Shown: positions 34,795 to 43,344 of the stretch, piece after piece
Position numbering within the stretch: the stretch's first letter is position 1
Layout: every line of letters begins with the position of its first letter
Assembly: GCA_964444665.1 (NCBI GenBank)
Contig: CAYUIE010000001.1
Coordinates: 1 to 64,000, forward strand
Length of the DNA: 64,000 nucleotides
DNA from: CAYZTY01 sp964444665
GTDB lineage: Bacteria > Planctomycetota > Phycisphaerae > Sedimentisphaerales > CAYZTY01
Direction: 5' to 3'
Notes under the pieces: generated by a model
The model's input: the letters and a program-made list of their open reading frames with translations, nothing else
Told to the model about the DNA's origin: nothing
Database searches by the model: none
Position numbers and translations under genes: made by a program

Positions 34795-35874
34795 TTATTC
34801 CTTGTTGGATATTATTTTATTCCCCGTGGCTTTATATTTTTTATCGTCTGCGAAATCGCCTGCCGGTCCGCCAGCCGTGAATAATACCGCAAATCGCGTT
34901 ACTAAAGCTCCCAAAAGCACATATCCCAATATTACCTGCAAACTCAGCAGTATATGTCCCCAGATGCTCTGCGCCTTGGCATACATATCGCCAAAGCCTA
35001 ATGTTGTCATTGTAACAATTGAGAAATAGAGTGTTCTTAAAGGCACTAACCACCAAGGCACTTCGATTCCATTTCTGTCTACGAATAGATTCTCCACAAT
35101 CCCCGGCGGAGCGATTCTGCCCCAGTTATAATAGATAGTTGCGAAAATAAATGCCAAGGCAAAGAAAGTAGCTACAATCCTGCCAGTGGATAAACCGTAA
35201 TCACTCATCAGCCAGAACCAACGAACTGGCTCTCTAATAATCCGATCCCGCAAACTTCTTTTTTCTCTATCTTCCTTCTTTGTGTGAATCTCATTCCAGT
35301 TTTCTTCACTATACCACTTCTCCCAATACTTGTGTCTGATATTGTATTCGATAAGTTGTTTAGTCCCAGGATCTATAATAACACTTTGTAACGGAACGCC
35401 GGAGAAATCTGTGTAAAGCCATTTTTTCGCTGTGGATCTTTTGTATTGATTAACTTTTACTTTCCACATGTTTGTATTGCTATCGACAATGGCTCCAATA
35501 AAATGAGCACTTTTCAGTATAGCGTCCTCAAATTTAGCACCTTCTAAATGTGCATTGAGGAGATCTGCTTTTTCCAAATTAGCTTTTCTAAGGTCTGCGC
35601 CTCTTAAATAAAAGTTTTTCAAAGGTGCGCCTTCCAGAAGAATATCTTTATTAGGATTAGTTTTCCGCCACTCGTTCCACTTTTTTATGCCTTCATCATC
35701 CGTCGCACAAACTTTTAATAGCTGATACTGCCACTTATTACACCGCAGGCCTTTCTCGTCGATCTCCTTCGTTGTTTTTTCCTCCTCCGAGCACTTCATT
35801 AGTATATCGTATTGCTCTTGGCTAAACCGCCGCTGCTTTTCCGGCTTTTGCTCTTTTGGTTCAGATTCGTCCAT
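34795..35874 (-). CDS. Pentapeptide-repeat potassium channel-like protein
   Basis: 359 residues from ATG 35874, which has AGAGGT upstream; the longer frame to 35994 reads through a hairpin repeat and is rejected. Residues 1-80 are charged. Residues ~105-150 hold pentapeptide repeats with the A(D/N)LxX rhythm (GADLRKANLEKADLLNAHLE). After a linker come membrane helices, a pore helix and the filter TTLGFGDMYAKA, like the TVGYGD of two-TM channels (Ion_trans_2), then a second helix (IWGHILLSLQVILGYVLLGA). It is probably a homotetrameric K+ or nonselective cation channel with a cytosolic sensor domain. First gene of the operon. Confidence 0.88.
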   Translation of the reverse strand: MDESEPKEQKPEKQRRFSQEQYDILMKCSEEEKTTKEIDEKGLRCNKWQYQLLKVCATDDEGIKKWNEWRKTNPNKDILLEGAPLKNFYLRGADLRKANLEKADLLNAHLEGAKFEDAILKSAHFIGAIVDSNTNMWKVKVNQYKRSTAKKWLYTDFSGVPLQSVIIDPGTKQLIEYNIRHKYWEKWYSEENWNEIHTKKEDREKRSLRDRIIREPVRWFWLMSDYGLSTGRIVATFFALAFIFATIYYNWGRIAPPGIVENLFVDRNGIEVPWWLVPLRTLYFSIVTMTTLGFGDMYAKAQSIWGHILLSLQVILGYVLLGALVTRFAVLFTAGGPAGDFADDKKYKATGNKIISNKE

Positions 35875-35952
35875 CTGATTTACCTCTGACTTCTGTATTC
35901 TGTCTCCTGCATTCTGTGAGTGCATGTCGAATTTGTAGGTAAGACCAATTGT

Positions 35953-36006
35953 CATTTTGTGGCACGGGCTTCCAGCCCGTGGAAACACGGCCAAGATGGC
36001 CGTGCC
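35953..36006. repeat. REP-like double hairpin
   Basis: GGCACGGGCTTCCAGCCCGTG followed by ACACGGCCAAGATGGCCGTG: two adjacent perfect or near-perfect palindromes with TGGCAC/GTGCCA ends. Type of the short interspersed palindromes common in planctomycete and acidobacterial genomes. Lies upstream of the channel start. Confidence 0.8.
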
Positions 36007-36148
36007 ACTGAGAATCTGAAAATCTACCTACTTTCATGACATGTACCCGCATTCTGCCTTCATTACTAAATTTTGTGTTCAGAATATGAATAATTTACTA
36101 TAATGTCAACGAGCAAAATGTGTTACGAAACAATAGCCGTGAACAATT

Positions 36149-37051
36149 ATGATTGACAAAGAACAAATTGAACGCGTTGGTGAGGGGCTGTTAGTACGAG
36201 CACCGGCCAAGATTAATCTGAGCCTGCTTGTTGACGGCCGGCGGCCGGACGGCTACCACGAAATCAGTACCGTGATGGCGAAAGTCAACTGGTACGACGA
36301 GCTGTTAATCGAAAAAAGCGAAAAATCTGGAATAGAACTTCTTTGTGCAGGCCGATACTGGTCGCCCGGCGGGGAGGAAAATCTGGTTTACCGGGCTTGT
36401 AAGCTATTATGTGAATATGCCGGTCTTCGTCCTGCTTTGAAGGTTACTCTGACGAAAAATGTACCTGCCGGGGCGGGTTTAGGCTCGGGCAGCAGTGACG
36501 CGGCAGCGGCCCTTGTCGGGCTGAATAGGCTGTTAGGCCTGGATGTGGGTGAAAAACAGCTCAGCAATTTGGCCGCTCGGCTCGGCAGCGATGTACCTTT
36601 CTTTCTTGGTGGGCCATTGGCACTTTGCACCGGCCGAGGAGAAAAAATAGAAAAAATTACGAAGGAATTCAGATTTTCCGCAATTTTGGCGCTGCCAAAT
36701 ATAAATGTCTGCACCAAAAGGGTTTATGAAAACTGTCAGCACGAGCCGGCTGTGTATAAGACCCTAAACGCAAGAATAAATCACTATATTCAAAAAAACA
36801 GAATTGATTTGATAGCCCGTTTGTGCGCAAATATGCTGTTTGAAAGTTGCTTACAGTTACATAGGGAACTGGCCGAATTGAAATTGAGAATCGAAGATAT
36901 GGGCGCTGGGCCGGTCAATCTTACAGGTAGCGGCTCAACACTTTATGTGCTTTTTGAGGGGGCCGAAGAGCAAAAAGCTATACTATGGCGGGAAACGCTC
37001 ACCAAGAGTATTGGTTGTGAATGCGTTATTGTGAACAACAATAGATGGTAA
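36149..37051 (+). CDS. ispE: 4-diphosphocytidyl-2-C-methyl-D-erythritol kinase
   Basis: 300 residues. GHMP-kinase fold: N-terminal PAKINLSLLVDGRRPDGYHE, the ATP loop PAGAGLGSGSSDAAAALVGL (residues ~107-126), Asp in LGSDVPFFLGGP, and the C-terminal VNLTGSGSTLY motif. It phosphorylates CDP-methylerythritol in the MEP (non-mevalonate) isoprenoid pathway, in the cytosol. ispE next to spoVG is a frequent bacterial arrangement and supports both calls. The ATG lacks a strong SD. Confidence 0.97.
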   Translation: MIDKEQIERVGEGLLVRAPAKINLSLLVDGRRPDGYHEISTVMAKVNWYDELLIEKSEKSGIELLCAGRYWSPGGEENLVYRACKLLCEYAGLRPALKVTLTKNVPAGAGLGSGSSDAAAALVGLNRLLGLDVGEKQLSNLAARLGSDVPFFLGGPLALCTGRGEKIEKITKEFRFSAILALPNINVCTKRVYENCQHEPAVYKTLNARINHYIQKNRIDLIARLCANMLFESCLQLHRELAELKLRIEDMGAGPVNLTGSGSTLYVLFEGAEEQKAILWRETLTKSIGCECVIVNNNRW

Positions 37052-37073
37052 ACTTTTACGCGAGGCAAAGAAA

Positions 37074-37514
37074 ATGGAAATCAGCGAAGTCAGAGTAAAA
37101 ATGGTAAGCAACAAGGATGAGAGATTGAAAGCTTTTTGTTCGATGACTCTGGATAATGAGTTTGTGATTAGGGATATCAAGGTCATCGAAGGTTCAGGTG
37201 GGTATTTTGTGGCTATGCCTTCACGAAAAATGAGCGACCATTGCGATAAGTGCGGAGGCAAGAATCATCTGAAAGCCCGATACTGCAACAATTGTGGAAC
37301 AAACCTGCCCGAAAACCGCGCCAGGAAGGATATGAAAGGGCGTATGAAGTTACATGCCGATATTGCACATCCTATCAATGCTGAGTGTCGGCAAAAGATT
37401 CAGGAACGTATCATTCGGGCCTTCGAAAATGAACTCGAGAAGTCGAAACAACCCGGCTATAAACCCATGGATATGGACGAGCCGGACGATGAGGTTCCTG
37501 ACGAACCTCTGTAG
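37074..37514 (+). CDS. spoVG: SpoVG-family protein with zinc-ribbon insertion
   Basis: 146 residues. The first half is SpoVG: EISEVRVKMV, LKAFCSMTLDNEFVIRDIKV, GGYFVAMPSRKM. Then CDKCGGKNHLKARYCNNCG, a CxxC...CxxC zinc-ribbon-like insert, interrupts the usual SpoVG C-terminus, and HADIAHPINAECRQKIQERI resumes the conserved helix. The tail is acidic. SpoVG binds nucleic acids and affects septation and gene control in other bacteria. 22 bp after ispE, so probably the same operon. Insertion is the unusual point. Confidence 0.92.
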   Translation: MEISEVRVKMVSNKDERLKAFCSMTLDNEFVIRDIKVIEGSGGYFVAMPSRKMSDHCDKCGGKNHLKARYCNNCGTNLPENRARKDMKGRMKLHADIAHPINAECRQKIQERIIRAFENELEKSKQPGYKPMDMDEPDDEVPDEPL

Positions 37515-37740
37515 CATTCTTCAGTATTGTTTCAATCGTAGCAGCAACCTTGTTACTGGCCTATGAGCCTGTGAAGGGGCTATGTGTATCATTTATAGGC
37601 TGATGGATGTTTAACCAGGGCTTGCTGAGTTGATCCACTTCGCAGTGGGGGGAAGATTGGCCGACAGAGTTAAAAAGGTCAATCAAAGTTCCTTGTGTCC
37701 CGGAGAGATTACGACGTGTAAATTGCCAAGAGAGGTCGGA

Positions 37741-38028
37741 TTATGTTATAAGTTCCTCGAGCACTTTATCCAGCGCTGCATCCAGCCGTTCACTGAGGTT
37801 GTACTTGCCCTTACATATTTGCGAGCGAACATTAATGACTTTTTCCTTACGGACCTCAGGCATAGAAGCTATTCGCTTTAAAACCTGTCCGATAGGCGTT
37901 TTGGTAAGATTCTCAAGGATTTCCTCGACCAGCAAGTCATTGTCGAATTCGAGGTGTTCCTCATCACCCCAGCTCGAGTGTTGGTGGTTACGGCAATTAT
38001 TATCATTATTAAACTCAGGTACAACCAT
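37741..38028 (-). CDS. FlgM-like anti-sigma-28 factor
   Basis: About 95 residues from the ATG at 38028 (AGAAAGG upstream); the frame extends to 38154 but those codons show no similarity. The C-terminal half RIASMPEVRKEKVINVRSQI followed by CKGKYNLSERLDAALDKVLE matches the FlgM signature (IPDVREEKVAxLRxxIxxGxY). The N-terminal half is Asn/His-rich and acidic. FlgM binds sigma-28 to hold back late flagellar genes. No flagellar gene is in this window, so the partner is unknown. Confidence 0.7.
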   Translation of the reverse strand: MVVPEFNNDNNCRNHQHSSWGDEEHLEFDNDLLVEEILENLTKTPIGQVLKRIASMPEVRKEKVINVRSQICKGKYNLSERLDAALDKVLEELIT

Positions 38029-38154
38029 ACCTTGAATACCTTTCTGCAAAAGCACGGAGGAAGAATTCCACATTTTCCATCCCTGAGCTAAAGAGCGACA
38101 GCCCCAATATCTTGTATGTCCCGTGAATCCTTTTCGGGCGTGACCATTCGTCAC

Positions 38155-38420
38155 AGTACTGATATCGGCCTGGTTAATAACAGAACTTTAGAAAAGTTTT
38201 TGTGATGTATAAGTGGTGTTAATTGCTAAACTCAGCTGTGATTTTACGAAAAATGCTCATTTCAGTATCGAGAAGTCGCCTTAGCAGAATGCCTATCTCT
38301 ACGCTTCGACTGATGATTTGTGTCTATACAGGCAAGATGGGGTATATACAATATATAGTGATAATAAAATTTTTTGTCCTTTAAAATAGGCAAAACTGGT
38401 AATTCCAGTCCCAGAATCAC
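38155..38420. other. Intergenic spacer
   Basis: No gene seen. AT-rich between about 38190 and 38400. Lies upstream of the FlgM-like gene and downstream of the DUF6249 gene, so it may hold a promoter for the former; none could be picked with confidence. Confidence 0.35.
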
Positions 38421-38458
38421 AGAAAAAAAGGCAAAGAGCATTTTAAGTTCTTTGCCCT
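38421..38458 (-). terminator. Rho-independent terminator after DUF6249 gene
   Basis: On the minus strand an 8-bp GGCAAAGA/TCTTTGCC stem with an 11-base loop is followed by TTTTTTT, about 20 bp after the stop of the gene at 38478-38912. Textbook intrinsic terminator layout. The plus-strand reading is followed by CTTTGGTTTTT and could act weakly the other way. Confidence 0.85.
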
Positions 38459-38477
38459 TTGGTTTTTCATATTGTAC

Positions 38478-38912
38478 TTAAGGACTCGATTCCGCGGATA
38501 TTCTGTTATTGTTAGACGGTGTTTGCTGTTCTGTTTTATGCTGCAGAAGACCGCGAACCAGATGAGAGATGCCGATGGCAAAAAGAATCACGGCAATAAC
38601 AAAGTATACGAACGGCGGCGGGCCAATGAGATACCCTGATAACGGCATACAAGCAAGTCCTATTCCGACGATAATCATAGCAATGCCGGCAGTAAGGTTT
38701 TTTATCCATAGTGGTCCGGCTTGTTTGGCCGGTTCGACTGGTCTTAGCTCAGACAGCGGTGTTCCTTTTTCAATGGCTGCCATAATTTGTTTGTGTTCGA
38801 GCCGTTTTTTGAAATAGTAAATCAGGCCTATGGTAATTAAAGGGCTCGATAATCCCAGGAAAATTATTAATACTGTCAGTCCACCTGCTATTGGTTCGAG
38901 CAATTCTGTCAT
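38478..38912 (-). CDS. DUF6249-type membrane protein
   Basis: 144 residues. Helix 1 (residues ~10-32), then KKRLEHKQIMAAIEKGTPLS with the KGxPLxE element typical of DUF6249, then two more helices (IKNLTAGIAMIIVGIGLACM and VYFVIAVILFAIGISHLVRG) and a polar tail. The family is often co-located with ECF sigma factors, as here. Function unknown. Follows the DUF4097 gene by 45 bp in the same direction and ends at a strong terminator. Confidence 0.8.
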   Translation of the reverse strand: MTELLEPIAGGLTVLIIFLGLSSPLITIGLIYYFKKRLEHKQIMAAIEKGTPLSELRPVEPAKQAGPLWIKNLTAGIAMIIVGIGLACMPLSGYLIGPPPFVYFVIAVILFAIGISHLVRGLLQHKTEQQTPSNNNRISAESSP

Positions 38913-38956
38913 TTTTAGTCCTTTCGATTTTAGAGTTACAGAAATATTTTCTTAAG

Positions 38957-39856
38957 CTATTTTAGATTAATTGAGCCGTTGTGGGTTTCGAGGTAGAGTT
39001 GGCCCCGGCCTGTGCCGATTGTTCCCGTGAGCTTTTTCTTTTTTACCGTTCCAGTTATAGTTATAGGCAAATCAGTATTTATTGAGCCGTTGTGTGTTGA
39101 GGCGTCAATTTTGGCCGAGAGATTCGGCGGAGTGGTCAGGCTGACGCTGCCATTGTGAGTAACTATTGAGATATCACATACCGGTGAGGCGGTTTCGGCA
39201 TAAAAAGCCTTTGCGCTGCCGTTGTGAGTTTTAAGTTTTATATCGCCTGATATTTCTTCGCAGGTGATTGAGCCGTTATGTGTTTGAAGTTTTGTATTTC
39301 CTGCTGCTTCTTTGCAGACTATTTTTCCATTATGTGTTTTTAATTCGGCTGTTCCGGAGATTTTATCCGCAGTGACCTTGCCATTGTGGGTCGTTCCGTT
39401 AAGGCTGCCGGTTAAATTCGTGATTTTCAAAGCACCATTATGGGTAGTTAGCCTTGTGTTGATTTGACTCGGTAAATTAACATCAAGACTTACGCTTACT
39501 TTTTTGCCCATAGACGATTTAGGCTTTTCGATTTTTACAGCCAGTCCATTGCCGGATGGGATGAGTTTAACTTCAACCTTTTCGGCGAGCTTTTTAGCGT
39601 TTTCTTCTGTATTTGCTCGTGCTGTAATGGTTGCTGTAACAGAGCATTCAGTAACATCGGCGCCGGTAATGTTGATATAGCCGTTGTGTGTTTTAGCTTC
39701 GAAGAGGCTGCCTGCCGGCAGAGGGGCTGAGAGGTTAACTATCCTTTCATATTTAGCTGTTGGAACGCAACCTCCTGCATACAGGCATACGACAGCAGCA
39801 GTCAACAAACACAGTGAAAAACCTGAGGACGCCTGCGAAAAATCTTCTTTACTCAT
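38957..39856 (-). CDS. DUF4097 lipoprotein with THNG beta-repeats
   Basis: 299 residues. Signal peptide and lipobox-like AGGC (residues ~26-29). After ~60 residues the protein is built of at least nine THNG motifs spaced about 17-30 residues apart (KTHNGYINI, TTHNGALKI, KTHNGKIVC, STHNGSINT and others), matching the single-strand right-handed beta-helix of DUF4097 putative adhesins. One Cys pair and no enzyme motif. Divergent from the ECF sigma factor, suggesting control by it. A degraded second copy lies at 39887-40072. Confidence 0.88.
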   Translation of the reverse strand: MSKEDFSQASSGFSLCLLTAAVVCLYAGGCVPTAKYERIVNLSAPLPAGSLFEAKTHNGYINITGADVTECSVTATITARANTEENAKKLAEKVEVKLIPSGNGLAVKIEKPKSSMGKKVSVSLDVNLPSQINTRLTTHNGALKITNLTGSLNGTTHNGKVTADKISGTAELKTHNGKIVCKEAAGNTKLQTHNGSITCEEISGDIKLKTHNGSAKAFYAETASPVCDISIVTHNGSVSLTTPPNLSAKIDASTHNGSINTDLPITITGTVKKKKLTGTIGTGRGQLYLETHNGSINLK

Positions 39857-39886
39857 TTTTTTCTCCTTTTATTAAATATAAGGGGC

Positions 39887-40072
39887 TTATTTTATTTGTA
39901 CTAAGCCATTATGGGTTTTCAGGTATACTTTACCAACGCATACGAGTTGGCCTGGGCCTATTATTTTCAGGATTTTTTTCTTGTTTGCCTTTCTGAAAAC
40001 AATCATAGGCAGGTCGGTTCTTACGGAGCCGTTATGTGTCCAGGATGGTTTAAGATAGCAGTTTCCATTCAT
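39887..40072 (-). pseudogene. Fragment of a second THNG/DUF4097 gene
   Basis: 61-codon frame whose last 60 residues contain WTHNGSVRTDLPMIVF and KTHNGLVQIK. The matching end of the intact neighbour is STHNGSINTDLPITI...ETHNGSINLK. It is a truncated duplicate with no signal peptide or start region. The intact gene follows 30 bp downstream, so both arose by local duplication. Confidence 0.75.
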
Positions 40073-40301
40073 TTTAGGCCTCTTTTCCGGTTGCCCTTTT
40101 TATTTTACTTTAAGGTTTTTTTTCCCGTTTTGTCTGTTAGTCACTTGTTTGGGGCCGAAGGTTTCAAAGAATATGTGATTTTTTCTTGTTTTTGGTATTA
40201 TTGTCTTTTATTCATTAGTTGCTGTTTTTAAATAAAGTAGGTTTCAGAAATGTTGAAACTTATTGGGCCCGAATGGCGACTCATAGAGGAAAGGAATAGT
40301 C

Positions 40302-40862
40302 TTGTCGGGCGATGTGCGAAAGAAGCAAAATAAGAGATGGTTGGAAGAGCTGTTGGCTGGAGACCATGAGGCGTTTGCCAGATTTGTCGATAAATACAAA
40401 GAGATGGTTTTTTTGTGCTGTCGGACGATGGGAATAAGAGATTATGAGATTGAGGATGTAGCAAGCGAGACATTTATGGCAGCTTATAAGGGGATAAGGC
40501 GATACAGAGGTCAGGCGGAATTGAGTACATGGCTATGGACAATTACATACCGCAAGGGAATAGACTACCTGCGGAAGAGTGGACGAGAAAATCAGCTTTT
40601 CGTTGAGCAGGACGAAAAACTTGCCGAAAGAAGAAATGTACAGGTTTCAGCAGAGCTGGAAAATAAAGAACAGGCAGATATTGTCTGGGAAGCGGTTGGA
40701 CGATTGCCAAAACTGTGGGCGATGGCAACTGTCTTGTTTTATCGCGAAGAAAAAAAAGTAAAAGAGATTGCAAAAATAATGCGAGTAAGTCAAAATACGG
40801 TTAAAACCTATTTGTTCAGGAGCCGAAAAAGGTTACAAGAGCTTTTAGCCGATGTTGTTTGA
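40302..40862 (+). CDS. ECF-type RNA polymerase sigma factor
   Basis: 186 residues. Region 2 at ~30-95 (IEDVASETFMAAYKGIRRYR, then STWLWTITYRKGIDYLR) and region 4 at ~140-180 (KVKEIAKIMRVSQNTVKTYL with the helix-turn-helix). The initiation codon is TTG at 40302, preceded by GAGGAAAGG. A GTTGAAAC-like -35 lies at 40250-40258 with a GACTCATA-like -10, so autoregulation is possible but not certain. Overlaps the next gene, its presumed anti-sigma partner. Confidence 0.92.
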   Translation: MSGDVRKKQNKRWLEELLAGDHEAFARFVDKYKEMVFLCCRTMGIRDYEIEDVASETFMAAYKGIRRYRGQAELSTWLWTITYRKGIDYLRKSGRENQLFVEQDEKLAERRNVQVSAELENKEQADIVWEAVGRLPKLWAMATVLFYREEKKVKEIAKIMRVSQNTVKTYLFRSRKRLQELLADVV

Positions 40863-40872
40863 GAGTATATCG

Positions 40873-41262
40873 ATGTCAGTAATCAAAAAAGATAAATTTA
40901 ACATAATGTTATCTCATGCGTTGCAAGAGCATTCAGAGCCTGTGCCGGCTGATTTTACCGACAGAATGTCAAGGCGGATTAGAGAAGCCGAGGAACAGAA
41001 GGTTTTAGCTCGCGTGGTTATGCAGGAGAGACTTGCGCTGGCGGGCTGTATTGTTTTGGGTATTATGATAGTTTTTTCAGTGGCGTTTTTTCCGAGCGTT
41101 GTCGCGAATTTCAAAGAGTTAGTAGAAACCTCTATTCGTCAGGCCACCCAAACTATAAACACTATCCAATACGGATTGTATTTATATGCAGTTTTTACAG
41201 GAATTTTTGGATTTGCTGTTTATGGTTTTGTGGATTTATTGGTGGGTGACAGATGGCGATAG
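40873..41262 (+). CDS. Putative membrane anti-sigma partner
   Basis: 129 residues from the ATG at 40873 (MSVIKKDKFN); the longer frame starts within the sigma gene at 40852. A cytosolic N-terminal ~55 residues (LQEHSEPVPADFTDRMSRRI) precede two membrane helices (LALAGCIVLGIMIVFSVAFF and YGLYLYAVFTGIFGFAVYGF). Overlap with, and direction of, the sigma gene make an anti-sigma factor likely; there is no zinc-binding HxxxCxxC motif, so it would not be of the ZAS class. Confidence 0.65.
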   Translation: MSVIKKDKFNIMLSHALQEHSEPVPADFTDRMSRRIREAEEQKVLARVVMQERLALAGCIVLGIMIVFSVAFFPSVVANFKELVETSIRQATQTINTIQYGLYLYAVFTGIFGFAVYGFVDLLVGDRWR

Positions 41263-41311
41263 CTGAGTGGAGCATTACATTTCCGGCCTGCGGGTACGAA
41301 ACGAGTCTATT

Positions 41312-41812
41312 CTATTTGTAATATTTGAATTTCAAGTTACATTTCCAGGTATTAACTTCGCCTTTTATCTTTGTCAGCTTCAATTGAGTACACTGCAGGT
41401 TCGGCCAGCGCAGTTGTATCGTGTCGAGGAATTTAGCAAAGGTTGCTATGTCCAGCTCTTTAAGGGTAACGTCAGCGGTCTGGACCTCCTGCTCGCCGAC
41501 CTTCATCGGTACGCCGGAGCTAAGTTTGTAATTTGCCGGTAAGATGCCGCAGCTTTTGATTGCTTGCTCGACTGCAGAGGCGTAACTGAATTGGCGCACT
41601 TTATTATCCGCCTCAGCCAGTACGAGTCTGTCAGGGTCGAGTTCCAGGATTTGACCAAACAGTTTCTGGGATTCGAGGTATTCTTTTCTGTTGCGTGTCC
41701 AGTCGGCCTTGGTTGAAGGGATGGATATTGTGCTGACCCATATAGGCCACAGCGCAGCAAGGACCGGCACAAGTATGTATAACAACATTTGGTTTTTAAC
41801 TAATTCCTTCAT
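41312..41812 (-). CDS. gspM: GspM-like/PilO-like T2SS assembly protein
   Basis: About 166 residues (ATG 41812 has AGAAGGA upstream; GTG at 41827 overlaps GspL). One N-terminal membrane helix (MLLYILVPVLAALWPIWVS), a short coiled-coil-like stretch and a ferredoxin-like periplasmic region (DVTLKELDIATFAKFLDTIQ, then LRWPNLQCTQLKLTKIKG). This is the plan of GspM/PilO proteins that link the inner membrane platform. Identity is weak; the call rests on topology and position after gspL. Confidence 0.65.
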   Translation of the reverse strand: MKELVKNQMLLYILVPVLAALWPIWVSTISIPSTKADWTRNRKEYLESQKLFGQILELDPDRLVLAEADNKVRQFSYASAVEQAIKSCGILPANYKLSSGVPMKVGEQEVQTADVTLKELDIATFAKFLDTIQLRWPNLQCTQLKLTKIKGEVNTWKCNLKFKYYK

Positions 41813-41823
41813 ATTATTCCTTC

Positions 41824-43278
41824 TCACTTTTCTGAAGTCGGTATAACGGTAAGGTGAAACTCATCACGATTATTTTTTTGTTCGTAATTAAAGCGGGATG
41901 TTTTGAGGCTGGAATGCTCGTCAACTGTTCTTATGAGCTTGATAGTACTCTGTCTAATGTTTGTATCGCCGGAGATTGTGATGTTTTTCGGGCTGATAGA
42001 AATAGAATCAATGTTTAGGTTTACTGTCTTTGGTGTATTGTTAAGCGTTTCAAGTATATAGCTGAGCAATGCCGAGACAGATTCTTCGCCTTCGGCTGTT
42101 ATCTGCCCGGCCTTGATTTTTTGTATTCGCACGAGCTCGCGTTTGATTTTACTTGTTGGTTGTTCTTTCTTCGGTAGTTTTTCACCCAGCATAACAGAGG
42201 AGTATTGATGGAGGAGCTTTCCTCGCAGCCGGCTGATATATTGGTTTGTCTTGAAAAGTCTCAGTTGCATATACAGCCCGACTGTAAGCAACAGGACAGT
42301 AACAGTTACGCTTAGAAGTTTGAGGCTTTTTTCAATAAGAAGTTTTTTGCCCAGGTAGGGTGAGAAATCCTCGCGGAAGTCAACCTTTGGAGTTTTGCTC
42401 AGAAGTCCTGCGGCAGCCCCGTAGGCGATAGCGAAACCGGCCGAGTCTTTACAGTCGATAAGTTCACCTGGGTCTGCGTTTGCCGCCTCAGTCAACCGGA
42501 CCATTTTCGTCTCCAGGCCGGTATTCCGGCTAAGCTGCTCACAGTCTACGCCGTCACCATTTTGAGCTATTCTGAGCTTGCTTATTGATTCGCCCGGCCC
42601 CGCTGCCGCCAGAGTGAGGAGTATTTCTCTTGTAAGCAGTTGGTTTTTGTTTTGGGAAGGGCTGATAAGAAAAGCTCGCGATTTTGCTGCATGTTGTGTC
42701 TTAGAAGGTATCATCAAATAGCAGCAACGTTCTGAGAAAACGGCGAATATAGCGGTCGAATCACGGAACTCTTCGAAATGATTGTGGGTAAATCTGCTCA
42801 GAGAAGCAACGTCGGGCTCGATGACGACAGGATCGAGATTATTGTTCTGCAAATCGGTCAGGATTTCTGAAAGCAGTTTTTTCCTGGCAGCATAGACTGT
42901 TAGTTGGGAGCCGGATTCGTTGGAACCTATGATTTCAAAGGAGACAGCCAGGTCGGATGAATCAACGGAAATGGCTTCCTCGGCATCGTACTTGATGGTT
43001 TGAGCTATTTGTCTGTGGTCTTTAAATTCGCTGTGCATACTGTGTTGGGTGAACATAACACAATCGAGAGCCACTGCGATATCGGAAGGATTTACGGATC
43101 TTTGCGCACAGTCCTCGGTAATAAGGGCGGCCAGTGAGGGAACGTCCTGCTGCTCGTCAGTTTGGACCGATTTACTGAAACAGCAGTCTAAATGATAGCC
43201 TCCCGTCCTTGGGCTCAGGAGCACTACGGTAGCGCTGATTTGACTAAAATAAATTCCCAGGTAATTTTTTCGTTCCAC
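41824..43278 (-). CDS. gspL: GspL/PilM-like T2SS inner-membrane protein
   Basis: 484 residues. The N-terminal ~300 residues have an actin-like/PilM pattern (YLGIYFSQISATVVLL, ISVDSSDLAVSFEII, IFAVFSERCCYLMI); a membrane helix follows at ~320-345 (SLKLLSVTVTVLLLTVGLYM), then a periplasmic ferredoxin-like part (TVNLNIDSISISPKNITISG). This is the cytosolic-TM-periplasmic plan of GspL, which tethers GspE to the platform. Overlaps gspM by a few bases. Confidence 0.75.
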   Translation of the reverse strand: MERKNYLGIYFSQISATVVLLSPRTGGYHLDCCFSKSVQTDEQQDVPSLAALITEDCAQRSVNPSDIAVALDCVMFTQHSMHSEFKDHRQIAQTIKYDAEEAISVDSSDLAVSFEIIGSNESGSQLTVYAARKKLLSEILTDLQNNNLDPVVIEPDVASLSRFTHNHFEEFRDSTAIFAVFSERCCYLMIPSKTQHAAKSRAFLISPSQNKNQLLTREILLTLAAAGPGESISKLRIAQNGDGVDCEQLSRNTGLETKMVRLTEAANADPGELIDCKDSAGFAIAYGAAAGLLSKTPKVDFREDFSPYLGKKLLIEKSLKLLSVTVTVLLLTVGLYMQLRLFKTNQYISRLRGKLLHQYSSVMLGEKLPKKEQPTSKIKRELVRIQKIKAGQITAEGEESVSALLSYILETLNNTPKTVNLNIDSISISPKNITISGDTNIRQSTIKLIRTVDEHSSLKTSRFNYEQKNNRDEFHLTVIPTSEK

Positions 43279-43344
43279 TTCTGCTCAGCTCCTAATATGA
43301 TTGTTTATTGTGACAGTATTTTTTTGCAAGGTTATTCCATCTTG

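Noticed and set aside
35875..35994. N-terminal extension of the channel protein
   Set aside because: It reads through a REP-like palindrome; ATG 35874 has a good ribosome site.
37530..37740. Possible small RNA gene after spoVG
   Set aside because: One CCACT/AGTGG hairpin near 37636 but no match to SRP, 6S, RNase P or tmRNA patterns.
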